Source of the DNA: JAPPOI01 sp028818055
GTDB taxonomy: Bacteria > Pseudomonadota > Alphaproteobacteria > Rhodobacterales > Rhodobacteraceae
DNA length: 64,000 bases
Direction of reading: 5' to 3'
Assembly: GCA_965267405.1 (NCBI GenBank)
Contig: OZ253954.1
Coordinates: forward strand, 3,224,001 to 3,288,000
Position numbers and translations under genes: made by a program. The notes under the pieces are model-generated. The model did not search any database, was not told where the DNA came from, and saw only the letters and a list, made by a program, of their open reading frames with translations. Positions 35,618 to 44,884 of this stretch are shown in pieces (the stretch's first letter is position 1; each line of letters starts with the position of its first letter).

Positions 35618-36252
35618 GTATCGTCACCAAATTCGGTCTGTAGTTTGCGAACATGATCCAGCAAATGCGGCTGTTGAATTCGCCTCATCCGCTCAGCTTG
35701 CACGATTGTTTGCAAGCGCTTTTCGGTTTCTTCGAGATCGTCGTTTACCAGCACGTAATCATAGCTGTCCCAATGACTTATCTCGTCCCAACTGCGGGTC
35801 ATGCGTCGGGCAATTGTCTCTTCACTGTCTTGGCCCCGAGATTCCAAGCGACGCCGCAGCTCGACAATCGAAGGCGGCAAAAGAAATATCGACAACACGT
35901 GCGGAGCGAGCGGTGAATTTGCGATTTGCTGCGCGCCTTGCCAGTCGATGTCAAAGAGAACGTCTTTGCCGGCTTGGATGGCCGCTTCCACAGGCCCTTT
36001 TGGAGAGCCATAAAAATTGCCAAACACATGGGCGTGCTCAAGCATCTCTCCGTCTGCGACCATTTTCTTAAACGTCGCTTCGTCTACGAAGTGGTAGTCT
36101 TTGCCATCGACTTCGCCGTTACGCGGAGGCCGTGTTGTACCCGAGACGGAAAACTGGATGTCAGTGTCCCATTCGCGCAAGCGTCGCGCCAATGTCGATT
36201 TGCCCGCCCCTGATGGCGACGACAAAATGATTAGAAGTCCCCGTCTGCTCAT
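35614..36252 (-). CDS. gmk: Guanylate kinase
   Basis: Phosphorylates GMP to GDP with ATP, essential for guanine nucleotide supply. The 212-residue protein has the P-loop [11 protein letters not shown] near residue 9, the GMP-binding [21 protein letters not shown], and the lid region [18 protein letters not shown]. The ATG at 36252 is behind GGAACAGGGT and lies 15 bp after the stop of the yicC gene, the usual neighbour of gmk in proteobacteria. A longer frame beginning at a TTG directly after that stop is possible but not needed. Confidence 0.97.
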   Translation of the reverse strand: MSRRGLLIILSSPSGAGKSTLARRLREWDTDIQFSVSGTTRPPRNGEVDGKDYHFVDEATFKKMVADGEMLEHAHVFGNFYGSPKGPVEAAIQAGKDVLFDIDWQGAQQIANSPLAPHVLSIFLLPPSIVELRRRLESRGQDSEETIARRMTRSWDEISHWDSYDYVLVNDDLEETEKRLQTIVQAERMRRIQQPHLLDHVRKLQTEFGDDT

Positions 36253-36267
36253 ACCCTGTTCCAACAA

Positions 36268-37203
36268 CTATTCAACATTCTGGACCTGTTCACGCATCTG
36301 ATCGATGACGGCCTTCAACTCTAGCCCAACAGCCGTCAATTCTGTTGACTGGGCTTTTGAGCACAAGGTGTTTGCTTCGCGGTTAAACTCCTGCATCAGA
36401 AAATCCAGCTTTCGTCCGATGGGCTCACCGCTGGACAGAAGATCCCTGGCAGATGCAACATGTGCACGTAACCGATCCAACTCTTCCGTCACATCAGCTT
36501 TCACTGCAATGATGGCCAGTTCTTGTAGCAACCGAGTTTCATCAGGCATCTCTTTGACGTCTAGAATTCGCGCCAGGTTTCGCTCCATGTTCGCCCGTGT
36601 GGAATCCTGTCGACTACCAGCAGCCACAGTTGCCTTTTCGGTAAGCGTTTCGACCTGATCAATCTGACCAGAGAGTACGGAAAACAGAGCCGAACCTTCA
36701 CCGGCCCGTGAAACATTGAATTCCTGTAAAAGCGCACCGCACGAATCCAAGATCGCTTTCTTCAAAGGCGTTGTATCGGCATTCTCGTCGTCACGTGCAT
36801 CCATGACACCGCGCATACTGGCAATGTCAGAAGCAGCCAGCGGCGCAAGATGCAGCCCAGACTCGCCCGCTGCTTTTTCAATCGCCAGCAAAGCCTGAAT
36901 AGAACGCCCCAGCGCTTCTTCTGAAACGGCAGAAGTGGCTGCGTTTTCCAACTTGCTGACCTTGACCGACATGGAAATTGACCCGCGGGCAACACGGGAT
37001 TGGACGAGTTTTCTCAGATCCGCTTCCAGTCCGGTTATCCAGTCAGGAGCGCGCAATCGGATATCCAAACCGCGCCCATTAACCGACCGAATATCCAAAG
37101 AAACGTCCCAGCTTTCGAATGTCAGAGCGCCTGACGCAAACCCGGTCATGGAGTGTACGGACACCTTAGTGTTTCCACTTGATTTTGAGGCATTTTCGGA
37201 CAT
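36268..37203 (-). CDS. YicC/YloC family endoribonuclease
   Basis: A 311-residue YicC-type protein, a family with metal-dependent endoribonuclease activity shown in E. coli and Bacillus. The family start HSMTGFASG is at residues 18-26, LDIRSVNGRGLDIRLRAPD follows, and the C-terminal GRKLDFLMQEFNREANTLCSK is diagnostic. Residues 1-17 are a short Ser/Lys-rich extension before the usual start; the ATG at 37203 is behind TAGGTTAACGGCC. It is upstream of gmk in the same operon, a conserved pairing. It diverges from the PAS protein gene. Confidence 0.94.
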   Translation of the reverse strand: MSENASKSSGNTKVSVHSMTGFASGALTFESWDVSLDIRSVNGRGLDIRLRAPDWITGLEADLRKLVQSRVARGSISMSVKVSKLENAATSAVSEEALGRSIQALLAIEKAAGESGLHLAPLAASDIASMRGVMDARDDENADTTPLKKAILDSCGALLQEFNVSRAGEGSALFSVLSGQIDQVETLTEKATVAAGSRQDSTRANMERNLARILDVKEMPDETRLLQELAIIAVKADVTEELDRLRAHVASARDLLSSGEPIGRKLDFLMQEFNREANTLCSKAQSTELTAVGLELKAVIDQMREQVQNVE

Positions 37204-37326
37204 GGCCGTTAACCTATTAGTAAGAATTGGGCGGATCCGGCACCCGCTTTGTGGCACATTCTGAGCGTGGGTATCAGAGCGGGCTTTCTCCGACAATGGT
37301 CGGACTGGTGGATTGAGGGTTAAGAG

Positions 37327-38019
37327 GTGAGTGATTCCAACGAGTTTTTGGGCAACGTTGTCGAGATGACGGCGTTTCGGGGAGCGCGTGTGCGCCCGAC
37401 AATTGGTCGGATTGAGGCGCATTGGGAGTTTGTGCGGAACAAGCGACTTGTGCCTTATAGAAATGAAATCAAACCAAGTGGGCTACAGGGTGTTCTGAGC
37501 CACGTGTTTGTCATTGAACGCGTTTCGACGCGCTTGGCGCGTATTCGGATCGCAGGCCAGCATTTGGATGATTTGATGGGTGTCAGCGTCAAGGGAATGC
37601 CATTAACAGCGTTGTTTGATCCTCAATCTCGAGACCAGGTGTGTGACTGCGTCGAAGCCATCTTCGATGACCCTGCTGCTATGAGATTTGAGCTGAATTC
37701 ATCCCGCAGTTTTGGGCGCAAAGCCCTTCGCGGTGACATGGTGCTGCTTCCTCTTCGAAGCGATCTTGGAGATATCAGCCGGGCTTTGGGAGGCGTTATC
37801 ATGGATGGAGATATCGGTCGTGCACCCCGCAAATTCGAAATTGTCACCCATGCTCATCGCGGGCTGACAGGCATTGCGGGCGACCCCTTGCCCGAGGCCA
37901 ACCCCAAGTTGCCTGGGCAATTGATCCAGCCAGTTGTCCGACGGAATTCGTCTCCTCAATCTTCGAACGGCCATCTGAAATTGGTCCACGACGCTGGGTC
38001 TGCTGCACTCGAGAAATAA
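37327..38019 (+). CDS. PAS domain-containing protein, function unknown
   Basis: A 230-residue protein with a single PAS-like domain (about 20-160), of the alphaproteobacterial PAS_5 type in which a roughly 130-residue domain stands without an output module. The visible features are IEAHWEFVRNKRLVPYRNEI, VFVIERVSTRLARIRIAGQHLDDLMG and FDDPAAMRFELNSSRS. The C-terminal 60 residues are low complexity and probably unstructured. Such proteins are common in Roseobacters and in part linked to cell-cycle or motility control, but there is no local evidence. The start is a GTG at 37327 behind TTAAGAG. A terminator follows directly. Confidence 0.82.
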   Translation: MSDSNEFLGNVVEMTAFRGARVRPTIGRIEAHWEFVRNKRLVPYRNEIKPSGLQGVLSHVFVIERVSTRLARIRIAGQHLDDLMGVSVKGMPLTALFDPQSRDQVCDCVEAIFDDPAAMRFELNSSRSFGRKALRGDMVLLPLRSDLGDISRALGGVIMDGDIGRAPRKFEIVTHAHRGLTGIAGDPLPEANPKLPGQLIQPVVRRNSSPQSSNGHLKLVHDAGSAALEK

Positions 38020-38044
38020 AAAAGCCCGCCAACGGCGGGCTTTT
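38020..38044. terminator. Bidirectional terminator between the PAS gene and DAHP synthase
   Basis: An 11-bp perfect inverted repeat AAAAGCCCGCC / GGCGGGCTTTT with loop AAC, flanked by A-rich sequence to the left and T4 on the right. It starts immediately at the PAS gene stop and lies 22 bp before the convergent DAHP synthase stop. Confidence 0.92.
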
Positions 38045-38065
38045 CAACAAGGCTGTTTACTGTCC

Positions 38066-39436
38066 TCAGACAGCTTCCTGTTTCTGAGAGTTTTCGCGAC
38101 GCGCCGAAAGCTCTTCGGCAACCAAGAACGCCAATTCCAGCGACTGAGACGCATTCAGACGTGGATCACAAGCGGTGTGATAACGGTCAGACAAGTCCTC
38201 GTCAGTCACCGCGCGAACACCACCTGTGCATTCTGTAACGTCCTGACCCGTCATTTCGAAATGAACGCCGCCGGGAACCGTGCCTTCAGCACCGTGGATT
38301 TCGAAGAATTCACGGACTTCACGCAGAACGCTGTCGAATGGCCGGGTCTTGTACCCAGATGACGACTTGATCGTATTGCCGTGCATCGCATCACAGGACC
38401 AAAGAACGTTCGCCCCTTCTTCCTGAACCGTGCGGATCAAACGGGGAAGATGGTCACCAACCGAACCGGCACCAAACCGAGCGATCAGTGTTAGGCGCCC
38501 TTCTTCGTTGTCCGGGTTCAATTTCGCCATCAGAACCTTCAGGTCTTCTGCGGTGGTCGTCGGACCACACTTCAAACCGATCGGGTTTTGAACACCGCGT
38601 GCGAATTCAACATGTGCACCATCCGGCTGGCGTGTGCGGTCACCAATCCAGATCATGTGACCTGAACCGGCCAACCACTTTCCAGACGTTGAATCGATCC
38701 GCGTCAGCGCTTCTTCATACTCCAACAACAGCGCTTCGTGGCTTGTATAGAACTCGACCTGGCTCAGCTCGTGGTTGGTTTCACCAGTCAGGCCCGCAGC
38801 GGCCATGAAATCAATCGTATCTTGGATGCGGTTGGCGATTTCTTTGTACTTTTCCGTACCAGCGCCATCCGTAAATCCAAGTGTCCATGAATGAACGTGA
38901 TGGACGTCGGCAAAGCCACCCGTTGAAAAGGCACGCAGCAAGTTAAGTGTTGCAGCGGCTTGCGTGTACGCCCGAAGCATCTTGTCCGGATTTGGAACCC
39001 GTGCGTCTTCGGTGAAATCCAACTCGTTGATGATGTCACCGCGATAGCTTGGCAGTTCGACACCATCCTTGACTTCTGTCGGCGCCGAACGTGGCTTGGC
39101 GAACTGGCCGGCCATACGACCCACTTTGACCACAGGCACTTTGGCGCCGTAGGTCAAAACCATTGCCATCTGCAACATCACCTTGAATGTGTCGCGAATG
39201 TTGTCCGCCGAGAACTCGCTGAAGCTTTCAGCACAGTCGCCGCCTTGAAGCAGGAATGCTTCGCCCCGAGCAGCAGCACCGAGCGCGCGTTTCAGCCTCC
39301 GGGCCTCGCCCGCAAAAACGAGCGGCGGATACTTTGACAGCCGATCTTCGACAGCTGCAAGTGCAGCACCGTCGAGATAGTCAGGCATTTGAACTCTGGG
39401 TTTCGATCTCCACCCGGTTTTCTGCCACTCGCTCAT
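38066..39436 (-). CDS. aroG: 3-deoxy-7-phosphoheptulonate synthase, class II
   Basis: First enzyme of the shikimate pathway, joining phosphoenolpyruvate and erythrose 4-phosphate. At 456 residues with [42 protein letters not shown] and [17 protein letters not shown] it is the class II (plant/Mycobacterium-like) type, unrelated in detail to E. coli AroFGH. Metal ligands include Cys in GGDCAES and the His in DAMHGNT. The gene ends at the shared terminator and starts 189 bp from the divergent GlxA regulator. The symbol is used loosely for this class. Confidence 0.96.
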   Translation of the reverse strand: MSEWQKTGWRSKPRVQMPDYLDGAALAAVEDRLSKYPPLVFAGEARRLKRALGAAARGEAFLLQGGDCAESFSEFSADNIRDTFKVMLQMAMVLTYGAKVPVVKVGRMAGQFAKPRSAPTEVKDGVELPSYRGDIINELDFTEDARVPNPDKMLRAYTQAAATLNLLRAFSTGGFADVHHVHSWTLGFTDGAGTEKYKEIANRIQDTIDFMAAAGLTGETNHELSQVEFYTSHEALLLEYEEALTRIDSTSGKWLAGSGHMIWIGDRTRQPDGAHVEFARGVQNPIGLKCGPTTTAEDLKVLMAKLNPDNEEGRLTLIARFGAGSVGDHLPRLIRTVQEEGANVLWSCDAMHGNTIKSSSGYKTRPFDSVLREVREFFEIHGAEGTVPGGVHFEMTGQDVTECTGGVRAVTDEDLSDRYHTACDPRLNASQSLELAFLVAEELSARRENSQKQEAV

Positions 39437-39625
39437 GGTTCAATCCTCAAACATAAAGTTGCGAGGCGAGGTTATACGACAGCGCAACCGGGATGAAAAC
39501 CGTGAACATCACGCGAAATCACCCCAAACCACGCAAATGCTACCGCAAACGGAGCAATGGCGATCTTGCCGTCCGATTAATTTTTGTGCTTCGGTCAGAA
39601 AATGAGTCGCGGACTGGATTGAATT

Positions 39626-40633
39626 GTGACGGACAACTTCGCACAAATCGTTGATGTTACCGGAGAAACTGACAAACCACGTCGGTTTGTTTTCGTGCTT
39701 CTCGATCAGTTCACGCTGCTCTGCTACGCCTGTGCAGTCGAAAGTTTGCGGATCGCAAACCGCATGGCCGGTGAAACGCTTTACGAATGGCGGATTATTG
39801 GTGAAGGCGGAGATACGGTCGAGTGTTCGGCTGGGACATCATTCAAACTGGACTCGGAACTGACGGAAGTTAGTCGCGACGAAACGATCATTGTCTGCGG
39901 TGGCATCGATGTCGCGGCTGCGACAACGAAGAAGCTTGTTGCCTGGCTGCGTCGTGAAGCGCGCCGTGGTGTTCAGATGGGCGGACTATGTACCGCAGGT
40001 TATTCTTTGGCCAAAGCTGGCCTTCTCGACGGGAAGCGCGCCACGATCCACTGGGAAAACCAAGACAGTTTCATCGAGGAGTTTGACGAGGTCACGCTGA
40101 CAAAGTCTGTGTTCGTTGTTGACGGCAACACATTCACGACGGCTGGCGGCACGGCATCCATCGACTTGATGCTCAAGTTCATCGCCGAGGATTTTGGCGA
40201 AAACCTTGCCAGCGCAGTGGCAGATCAATTGATTTATACATCGATCCGGACCGATCAGGACACCCAACGCCTCAGTACGCCAACGCGCATCGGTGTGCGA
40301 CATCCAAAATTGTCCAATGTTATCCAGATGATGGAAGCCAACATTGAAGAGCCGATCAGCCCCTCAATCCTGGCAAAAGAAGTCGGTATGTCGACACGCC
40401 AACTCGAGCGCCTTTTCCGTCGGTATTTGGATAGAAGTCCCAAGCGCTACTACATGGAACTGAGACTTCAGAAAGCGCGTAACCTTCTGATGCAAACAGA
40501 TATGAGCGTGATCAATGTCGCGCTTGCCTGTGGCTTTGCGTCTCCCTCGCACTTTTCGAAATGCTATCGGGCGCAGTACAAAACGACGCCGTTCCGCGAA
40601 AGAGGCGCTCAAGCAAATCGATTGTCGATTTAA
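39626..40633 (+). CDS. GlxA-family transcriptional regulator (DJ-1/PfpI plus AraC domains)
   Basis: A 335-residue regulator. Residues about 18-185 are a class I glutamine-amidotransferase/PfpI-like domain (FVFVLLDQFTLLCYACAVES, GGLCTAGYSLAKAGLLDGKR, ATIHWE) that acts as an effector sensor; residues about 225-325 are the AraC DNA-binding domain (MSTRQLERLFRRYLDRSPKR, VALACGFASPSHFSKCYRAQ). Close family members (GbdR, CdhR, ArgR types) control glycine betaine, carnitine or arginine use, which would fit with the dimethylglycine-dehydrogenase-like protein elsewhere in the window, but no target is adjacent. The start is a GTG at 39626. Its stop is two bases from the convergent sugar dehydrogenase stop. 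Confidence 0.92.
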   Translation: MTDNFAQIVDVTGETDKPRRFVFVLLDQFTLLCYACAVESLRIANRMAGETLYEWRIIGEGGDTVECSAGTSFKLDSELTEVSRDETIIVCGGIDVAAATTKKLVAWLRREARRGVQMGGLCTAGYSLAKAGLLDGKRATIHWENQDSFIEEFDEVTLTKSVFVVDGNTFTTAGGTASIDLMLKFIAEDFGENLASAVADQLIYTSIRTDQDTQRLSTPTRIGVRHPKLSNVIQMMEANIEEPISPSILAKEVGMSTRQLERLFRRYLDRSPKRYYMELRLQKARNLLMQTDMSVINVALACGFASPSHFSKCYRAQYKTTPFRERGAQANRLSI

Positions 40634-40634
40634 G

Positions 40635-41711
40635 TCAGTTTCCCGGGGTCATCCGGTAAAGCGCTTCGTTTCCAACGCTGAGAAACCAAATCGAACCGTC
40701 TGCGGCTTCGCGCACGTCACGGACCCTTAAAGTTTCATCTGTTTGAATTTGCTCAACTTCTTCCAGCGGGTTCCCTTCCAATCGCGCAATGTAGTCGAAC
40801 TTCAACGAGCCCACAAAAATATCACCGCGCCACTCTGGCCAAAGTTTTCCGGAATAAATCATCATGCCAGACGGCGCCATTGACGGATCCCAGTAGAAAT
40901 CGGGCTGCTCCATACCTGTCTTTGCGGTGCCTTCGCCGATCTTCCCTCCAGAGTAGTGCTCACCATAGGCTATGACCGGCCAACCATAGTTCGCGCCTTT
41001 TCGGACGCGGTTGATTTCGTCTCCGCCCCGCGCACCATGCTCAACAACAACCAGATTGCCATTGAGATCAAGAGTTGCGCCCTGAGGATTACGATGCCCA
41101 AAGCTCCAAATTGCCGGCTTTGCTCCTGTTTGGCCGACAAACGGGTTGTCTGCAGGGATACGGCCATCGCGGCCAATCCGAATGACAGTCCCGTTCTCGT
41201 TGGACAAATCTTGTGCAGACGGCCTTTCGCCACGATCTCCTATGGTTAGGAAAAGTGTTCCATCACGAGCTTCGACTAGCCGTGACCCGAAATGCCGGTT
41301 GGTATTTGAGCCTGGTGTAAGTTCGAAAATCGTTGCCACATCGGTCAATTTTCTGTTGTCAGGGCTTAGTTTAGCGCGCGCAATTGACGTTCCGGCATTG
41401 CGACCCTGCTTCTTGGCGTAGCTGAGAAAGATCTCCCGCGACTGTGCGAAGTCGTCGGGGACCAGGACGTCTAACAGTCCACCTTGCCCTCGATCGACGA
41501 CAGGTGGCACACCCACAACTTTGTGGGTTTGATCACCGTCGAACAGCAACAACTCTCCCGAACGCTCGGTGATAAGGACATCACCGTCGGGCAAAAATCC
41601 GATTGCCCATGGCTGATCGAGCCCTCCAACGACCCGTTCGATATTAACGTTCTGAGCGACAGCACCTGTCGCAAACAAAGACAATGAAATCAGCAAGAAA
41701 ATTCTGTGCAC
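40635..41711 (-). CDS. PQQ-dependent aldose/sugar dehydrogenase family protein (YliI-like), periplasmic
   Basis: A 358-residue exported beta-propeller of the soluble glucose/sorbosone dehydrogenase family. A signal peptide (cut near GAVA-QN) precedes LDQPWAIGFLPDGDVLITER. The catalytic His and Ca/PQQ-binding elements are suggested by NTNRHFGSRLVEARDGTLFL and SFGHRNPQGATLD, with a later WGDPSMAPSG-like YWDPSMAPSGM. E. coli YliI (Asd) is the model, with broad aldose specificity. The start is a GTG at 41711 behind GAGGTGATGC; I see no in-frame ATG. No PQQ synthesis genes are in the window, so the cofactor source cannot be judged. Confidence 0.92.
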   Translation of the reverse strand: MHRIFLLISLSLFATGAVAQNVNIERVVGGLDQPWAIGFLPDGDVLITERSGELLLFDGDQTHKVVGVPPVVDRGQGGLLDVLVPDDFAQSREIFLSYAKKQGRNAGTSIARAKLSPDNRKLTDVATIFELTPGSNTNRHFGSRLVEARDGTLFLTIGDRGERPSAQDLSNENGTVIRIGRDGRIPADNPFVGQTGAKPAIWSFGHRNPQGATLDLNGNLVVVEHGARGGDEINRVRKGANYGWPVIAYGEHYSGGKIGEGTAKTGMEQPDFYWDPSMAPSGMMIYSGKLWPEWRGDIFVGSLKFDYIARLEGNPLEEVEQIQTDETLRVRDVREAADGSIWFLSVGNEALYRMTPGN

Positions 41712-41797
41712 GCATCACCTCGCAGGCTTTCATTCTGCAGATAGTTTCGTTCTGAACCAAGTCATACCGGGCTGACAGAAAGTTGACGCCAGTAGTT

Positions 41798-41808
41798 GAC
41801 GTAACGTC
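41798..41808. promoter_or_regulatory. Possible operator palindrome upstream of the liv-type operon
   Basis: GACGT-A-ACGTC is a perfect inverted repeat about 160 bp upstream of the substrate-binding-protein start. The element TTGACG occurs at 41784 and again at 41796-41801, so a direct repeat overlaps it. A site for a transcription factor is possible; no regulator is known to bind it. Confidence 0.3.
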
Positions 41809-41966
41809 TCATTGCACTGTCTGAGAGGATATTCTCCCTAAAACCACCCAAAAACAGGCCGTTCGACCATCTGACGGTCCATTTCTTGACTATTGTCCTC
41901 TTCCCTTTCGCTTGGCCTGCCTCTAAAAATTTTCTCAATAATAATGTTCACGATGGGAGAGAACTT

Positions 41967-43166
41967 ATGAAAAAACTGCTTTCAGCATCTGCTGTTGCCG
42001 CGTTGACCGCTGGCTCAGCCTTTGCAGGCAGCCATGCCGATGAGATCAAGATTGGTATTATTCTTGGCTTCACCGGACCAATTGAATCGCTAACACCTTC
42101 GATGGGTGATGCCGCTGAGCTCGCTATGGCAGAAGTCACCGAGTCCGGTCTTCTACTCGGCGGTGCCAAGGTTACCCCGGTCCGCGGTGACTCAACATGT
42201 ATCGACGCTGCTGCTGCGACCTCGGTTGCGGAACAGCAGATCACCGGTGACGGCGTCAAAGCCATCATGGGTGCTGACTGTTCGGGTGTGACCGGCGCAA
42301 TTCTTCAAAACGTTGCACTGGCAAACGGTGTTGTCATGATTTCGCCATCTGCGACATCGCCTGCACTTAGCCACAACGACAACTCGGACAATGGCCTGTT
42401 CTTCCGCACCGCTCCGTCGGATGCGCGTCAGGGCGTTGTGATGACCGAAGTCCTGATGGACCTCGACATCAAAGAAGTTGCCGTGACCTATACCAACAAC
42501 GACTACGGCAAGGGTCTTGCCGACAGCTTCCAGGCTGCTTTTGAAGCGGCAGGCGGCACAGTCACAATCAACGCAGCCCACGAAGACGGCAAAGCCGACT
42601 ACTCGGCTGAAGTTGGTGCGCTTGCTGCTGCAGGTGGTGATCGCCTCGTTGTTGCTGGTTACGTTGACCAAGGCGGTTCGGGCATCGTGCGCGCTGCTCT
42701 CGACACCGGTGCGTTTGATACCTTCCACTTCCCGGACGGTATGATCTCGGCCAAGCTGGTCGAAAACTTCGGCGACGAGATTGATGGCTCTTCGGGCCAG
42801 CACCCTGCTCCGTCGGATGAGCTTGCAGCCAGCTTTGCTACACTTGTTGACGGTGCGTTCGACTCGTCATCGCCGTTCACTCCGGAAAGCTACGACGCAG
42901 CAGCTCTGATCATGCTTGCCATGCAAGCTGCGGGTTCGTCTGATCCAGCCGACTTCAAAGGTTCGGTCATGGATGTTGCCAACGCACCTGGCGAGCCAAT
43001 TCAGGCAGGCGAGCTGGCGAAGGCACTGCAGATCCTCGCTGACGGTGGCGACATTGACTATGTCGGCGCAACCGACGTTGAGCTGATCGGACCAGGCGAA
43101 GCAGCCGGTAACTACCGTGAAGTCACCTACGACGGTGGCGAAGAAAAAACAGCAGGTCGCCGTTAA
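41967..43166 (+). CDS. Branched-chain amino acid-type ABC transporter, periplasmic substrate-binding protein
   Basis: A 399-residue precursor of a Leu/Ile/Val-type (peripla_BP_6) binding protein. It has a signal peptide (MKKLLSASAVAALTAGSAFA, cut before GSH) and then DEIKIGIILGFTGPIESLTP, the family start. The GADCSGVTGAILQNVA and ISPSATSPALS segments line the ligand pocket of such proteins. The substrate is not given by sequence: members bind branched-chain amino acids, amides or other small molecules. The ATG at 41967 is behind GGGAGAGAACTT. A terminator-like hairpin follows before the downstream ATPase genes, a common way to make more binding protein than transporter. Confidence 0.94.
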   Translation: MKKLLSASAVAALTAGSAFAGSHADEIKIGIILGFTGPIESLTPSMGDAAELAMAEVTESGLLLGGAKVTPVRGDSTCIDAAAATSVAEQQITGDGVKAIMGADCSGVTGAILQNVALANGVVMISPSATSPALSHNDNSDNGLFFRTAPSDARQGVVMTEVLMDLDIKEVAVTYTNNDYGKGLADSFQAAFEAAGGTVTINAAHEDGKADYSAEVGALAAAGGDRLVVAGYVDQGGSGIVRAALDTGAFDTFHFPDGMISAKLVENFGDEIDGSSGQHPAPSDELAASFATLVDGAFDSSSPFTPESYDAAALIMLAMQAAGSSDPADFKGSVMDVANAPGEPIQAGELAKALQILADGGDIDYVGATDVELIGPGEAAGNYREVTYDGGEEKTAGRR

Positions 43167-43186
43167 GTCGACCGAGACACAAGAGA

Positions 43187-43210
43187 CAGCCCGGGATTTC
43201 CCGGGCTGTT
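43187..43210. terminator. Partial terminator between binding protein and ATPase genes
   Basis: A perfect 10-bp hairpin ACAGCCCGGG / CCCGGGCTGT with a 4-base loop (ATTT) and only a short T-run after it. It lies 20 bp after the binding-protein stop and 20 bp before the livG-like start. It is likely to reduce rather than abolish readthrough or to protect the upstream mRNA 3' end. Confidence 0.72.
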
Positions 43211-43229
43211 TCGCACATGGGGCACGAGC

Positions 43230-44018
43230 ATGATTGAAGTCCACGATCTGCATAAGCATTTTGGTGGCTTTCGCGCCGTTGATGGGGCATCGCTACGGAT
43301 CGAAACGGGATCGATCACGGGGCTGATCGGCCCGAATGGCGCAGGCAAAACAACCCTTTTCAATGTGATCGCCGGCCGACTTCCCCCGACTTCCGGACGG
43401 GTCGAGATGGATGGCGAAGACATCACCGGGCTACCCCCGCACACGCTTTTTGAAAAAGGGCTCCTGCGAACTTTTCAGATTGCGCATGAATTCAGCTCGA
43501 TGACGGTGCGCGAGAACCTGATGATGGTGCCGTCCGGCCAATCCGGCGAAGCGATCTGGAACGCCTGGTTTGGGCGCAACCAAATCGCGTCTGAAGAACG
43601 CGAGCTACTAAAGAAGGCTGACGAGGTTCTCGAGTTTCTGACCATCGATCATCTGAAGGACGAAAAGGCCGGCAACCTGTCAGGTGGCCAGAAGAAGCTT
43701 CTCGAGCTTGGCCGCACCATGATGGTGGACGCAAAGATTGTCTTTCTGGATGAAGTCGGTGCAGGCGTGAACCGCACGCTTTTGAATACGATCGCTGACG
43801 CCATCCTACGCTTGAACAAGGAACGCGGATATACGTTCTGCGTCATCGAACACGACATGGATTTCATCGCACGTCTTTGCGACCCGGTCATTTGCATGGC
43901 CGAGGGCAAAGTTTTGGCCGAAGGCACGATCGACGAAATCAAATCCAACGAACAGGTTATCGAAGCCTATCTGGGCACAGGTCTGAAAAATAAGGTTCAG
44001 GCGGAGGCTGGCGCGTGA
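43230..44018 (+). CDS. livG: ABC transporter ATP-binding protein, LivG-like
   Basis: A 262-residue ATPase of a branched-chain-amino-acid-type importer. Walker A is IGPNGAGKTT, the Q-loop is FQIAHEFSSMTVRENL, the signature is LSGGQKKLLELGRTMM and Walker B is VFLDEVGAGVNRTLL, in which the usual EP dipeptide is EV. The D-loop and His switch VIEHDMDFIA follow. Its stop overlaps the start of livF by 4 bp. The Asn-Arg (VNR) after Walker B and the EV variant are both seen in LivG proteins. Confidence 0.94.
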   Translation: MIEVHDLHKHFGGFRAVDGASLRIETGSITGLIGPNGAGKTTLFNVIAGRLPPTSGRVEMDGEDITGLPPHTLFEKGLLRTFQIAHEFSSMTVRENLMMVPSGQSGEAIWNAWFGRNQIASEERELLKKADEVLEFLTIDHLKDEKAGNLSGGQKKLLELGRTMMVDAKIVFLDEVGAGVNRTLLNTIADAILRLNKERGYTFCVIEHDMDFIARLCDPVICMAEGKVLAEGTIDEIKSNEQVIEAYLGTGLKNKVQAEAGA

Positions 44019-44728
44019 GCGAACCATTTCTCATAGGCGACGCAATGACAGGCGGGTACGGCTCGGGCGCCGATATCCTCCACAGCTGCACCATCGCGGT
44101 TGAAGAAGGCCAGATTGCCGTCATCGTCGGGCCGAACGGTGCCGGCAAGTCCACGGCAATGAAGGCTGTCTTTGGTATGCTGAACCTGCGCGAAGGCTCG
44201 GTGCGCCTTGGCGGCAAGGACATCACTCACTTGAGCCCGCAGGCTCGTGTGGCCGAAGGCATGGCCTTTGTTCCCCAGACATCAAACATCTTCACGTCGA
44301 TGACCGTTGAAGAAAATCTGGAGATGGGTGCGTTTCTGCGGCGCGACGACATCTCGGCGACGATGGATCAGGTTTACGAGCTGTTTCCCATTCTAAAAGA
44401 CAAGCGCCGACAGGCCGCAGGTGAACTTTCCGGCGGGCAACGGCAGCAGGTTGCAGTGGGACGCGCACTGATGACCCAACCGAAGGTTTTGATGCTCGAC
44501 GAGCCCACCGCCGGTGTTTCACCTATTGTCATGGACGAACTTTTTGACCGCATCATCGAGGTTGCTCGAACTGGCATTTCGATTTTGATGGTCGAACAAA
44601 ATGCGCGACAAGCGCTTGATATCGCTGACAAAGGCTACGTGTTGGTGCAAGGGCGAAACGCCTACACCGACACCGGCAAAGCCTTGTTGGCGGACCCCGA
44701 CGTTCGAAAATCGTTCTTGGGGGGCTGA
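44015..44728 (+). CDS. livF: ABC transporter ATP-binding protein, LivF-like
   Basis: Second ATPase of the importer, 237 residues. Walker A GPNGAGKST, Q-loop FVPQTSNIFTSMTVEENL, signature LSGGQRQQVAVGRAL, Walker B VLMLDEPTAGVSP and the switch MVEQNARQALDIADKGYV are all complete. It begins within the livG stop (4-bp overlap). Four bases after its stop lies a small ORF of unknown status, then a short unknown gene, before the permease genes; this interruption of the usual ATPase-permease order is unusual. Confidence 0.94.
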   Translation: MSEPFLIGDAMTGGYGSGADILHSCTIAVEEGQIAVIVGPNGAGKSTAMKAVFGMLNLREGSVRLGGKDITHLSPQARVAEGMAFVPQTSNIFTSMTVEENLEMGAFLRRDDISATMDQVYELFPILKDKRRQAAGELSGGQRQQVAVGRALMTQPKVLMLDEPTAGVSPIVMDELFDRIIEVARTGISILMVEQNARQALDIADKGYVLVQGRNAYTDTGKALLADPDVRKSFLGG

Positions 44729-44731
44729 GGC

Positions 44732-44884
44732 ATGAAAACGACAAAACCAGATCGGAAAAACTCCGACACACTCCTGCGCAGCAACGGACGCCAAATGATC
44801 CGGCGCGCGCACCAACAGGCAACCGGGTGCCTCCGCGCACCCTTTGAGGGAGCAGTAGAATGGTGGGACCGGGACTTATCTTAG
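44732..44884 (+). CDS. Small ORF of 50 residues, unknown
   Basis: A 50-codon ORF starting at an ATG 4 bp after the livF stop, behind GGCTGAGGC. The product MKTTKPDRKNSDTLLRSNGR... is basic and polar at the start, with an RRAHQQ block in the middle and a WWDRD C-terminus; I recognise no family. The spacing and ribosome-binding site suggest it can be translated, and its 3' end overlaps the start of the next gene (44860) by 25 bp. It is too short to be sure; conservation across relatives would decide. Confidence 0.4.
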   Translation: MKTTKPDRKNSDTLLRSNGRQMIRRAHQQATGCLRAPFEGAVEWWDRDLS

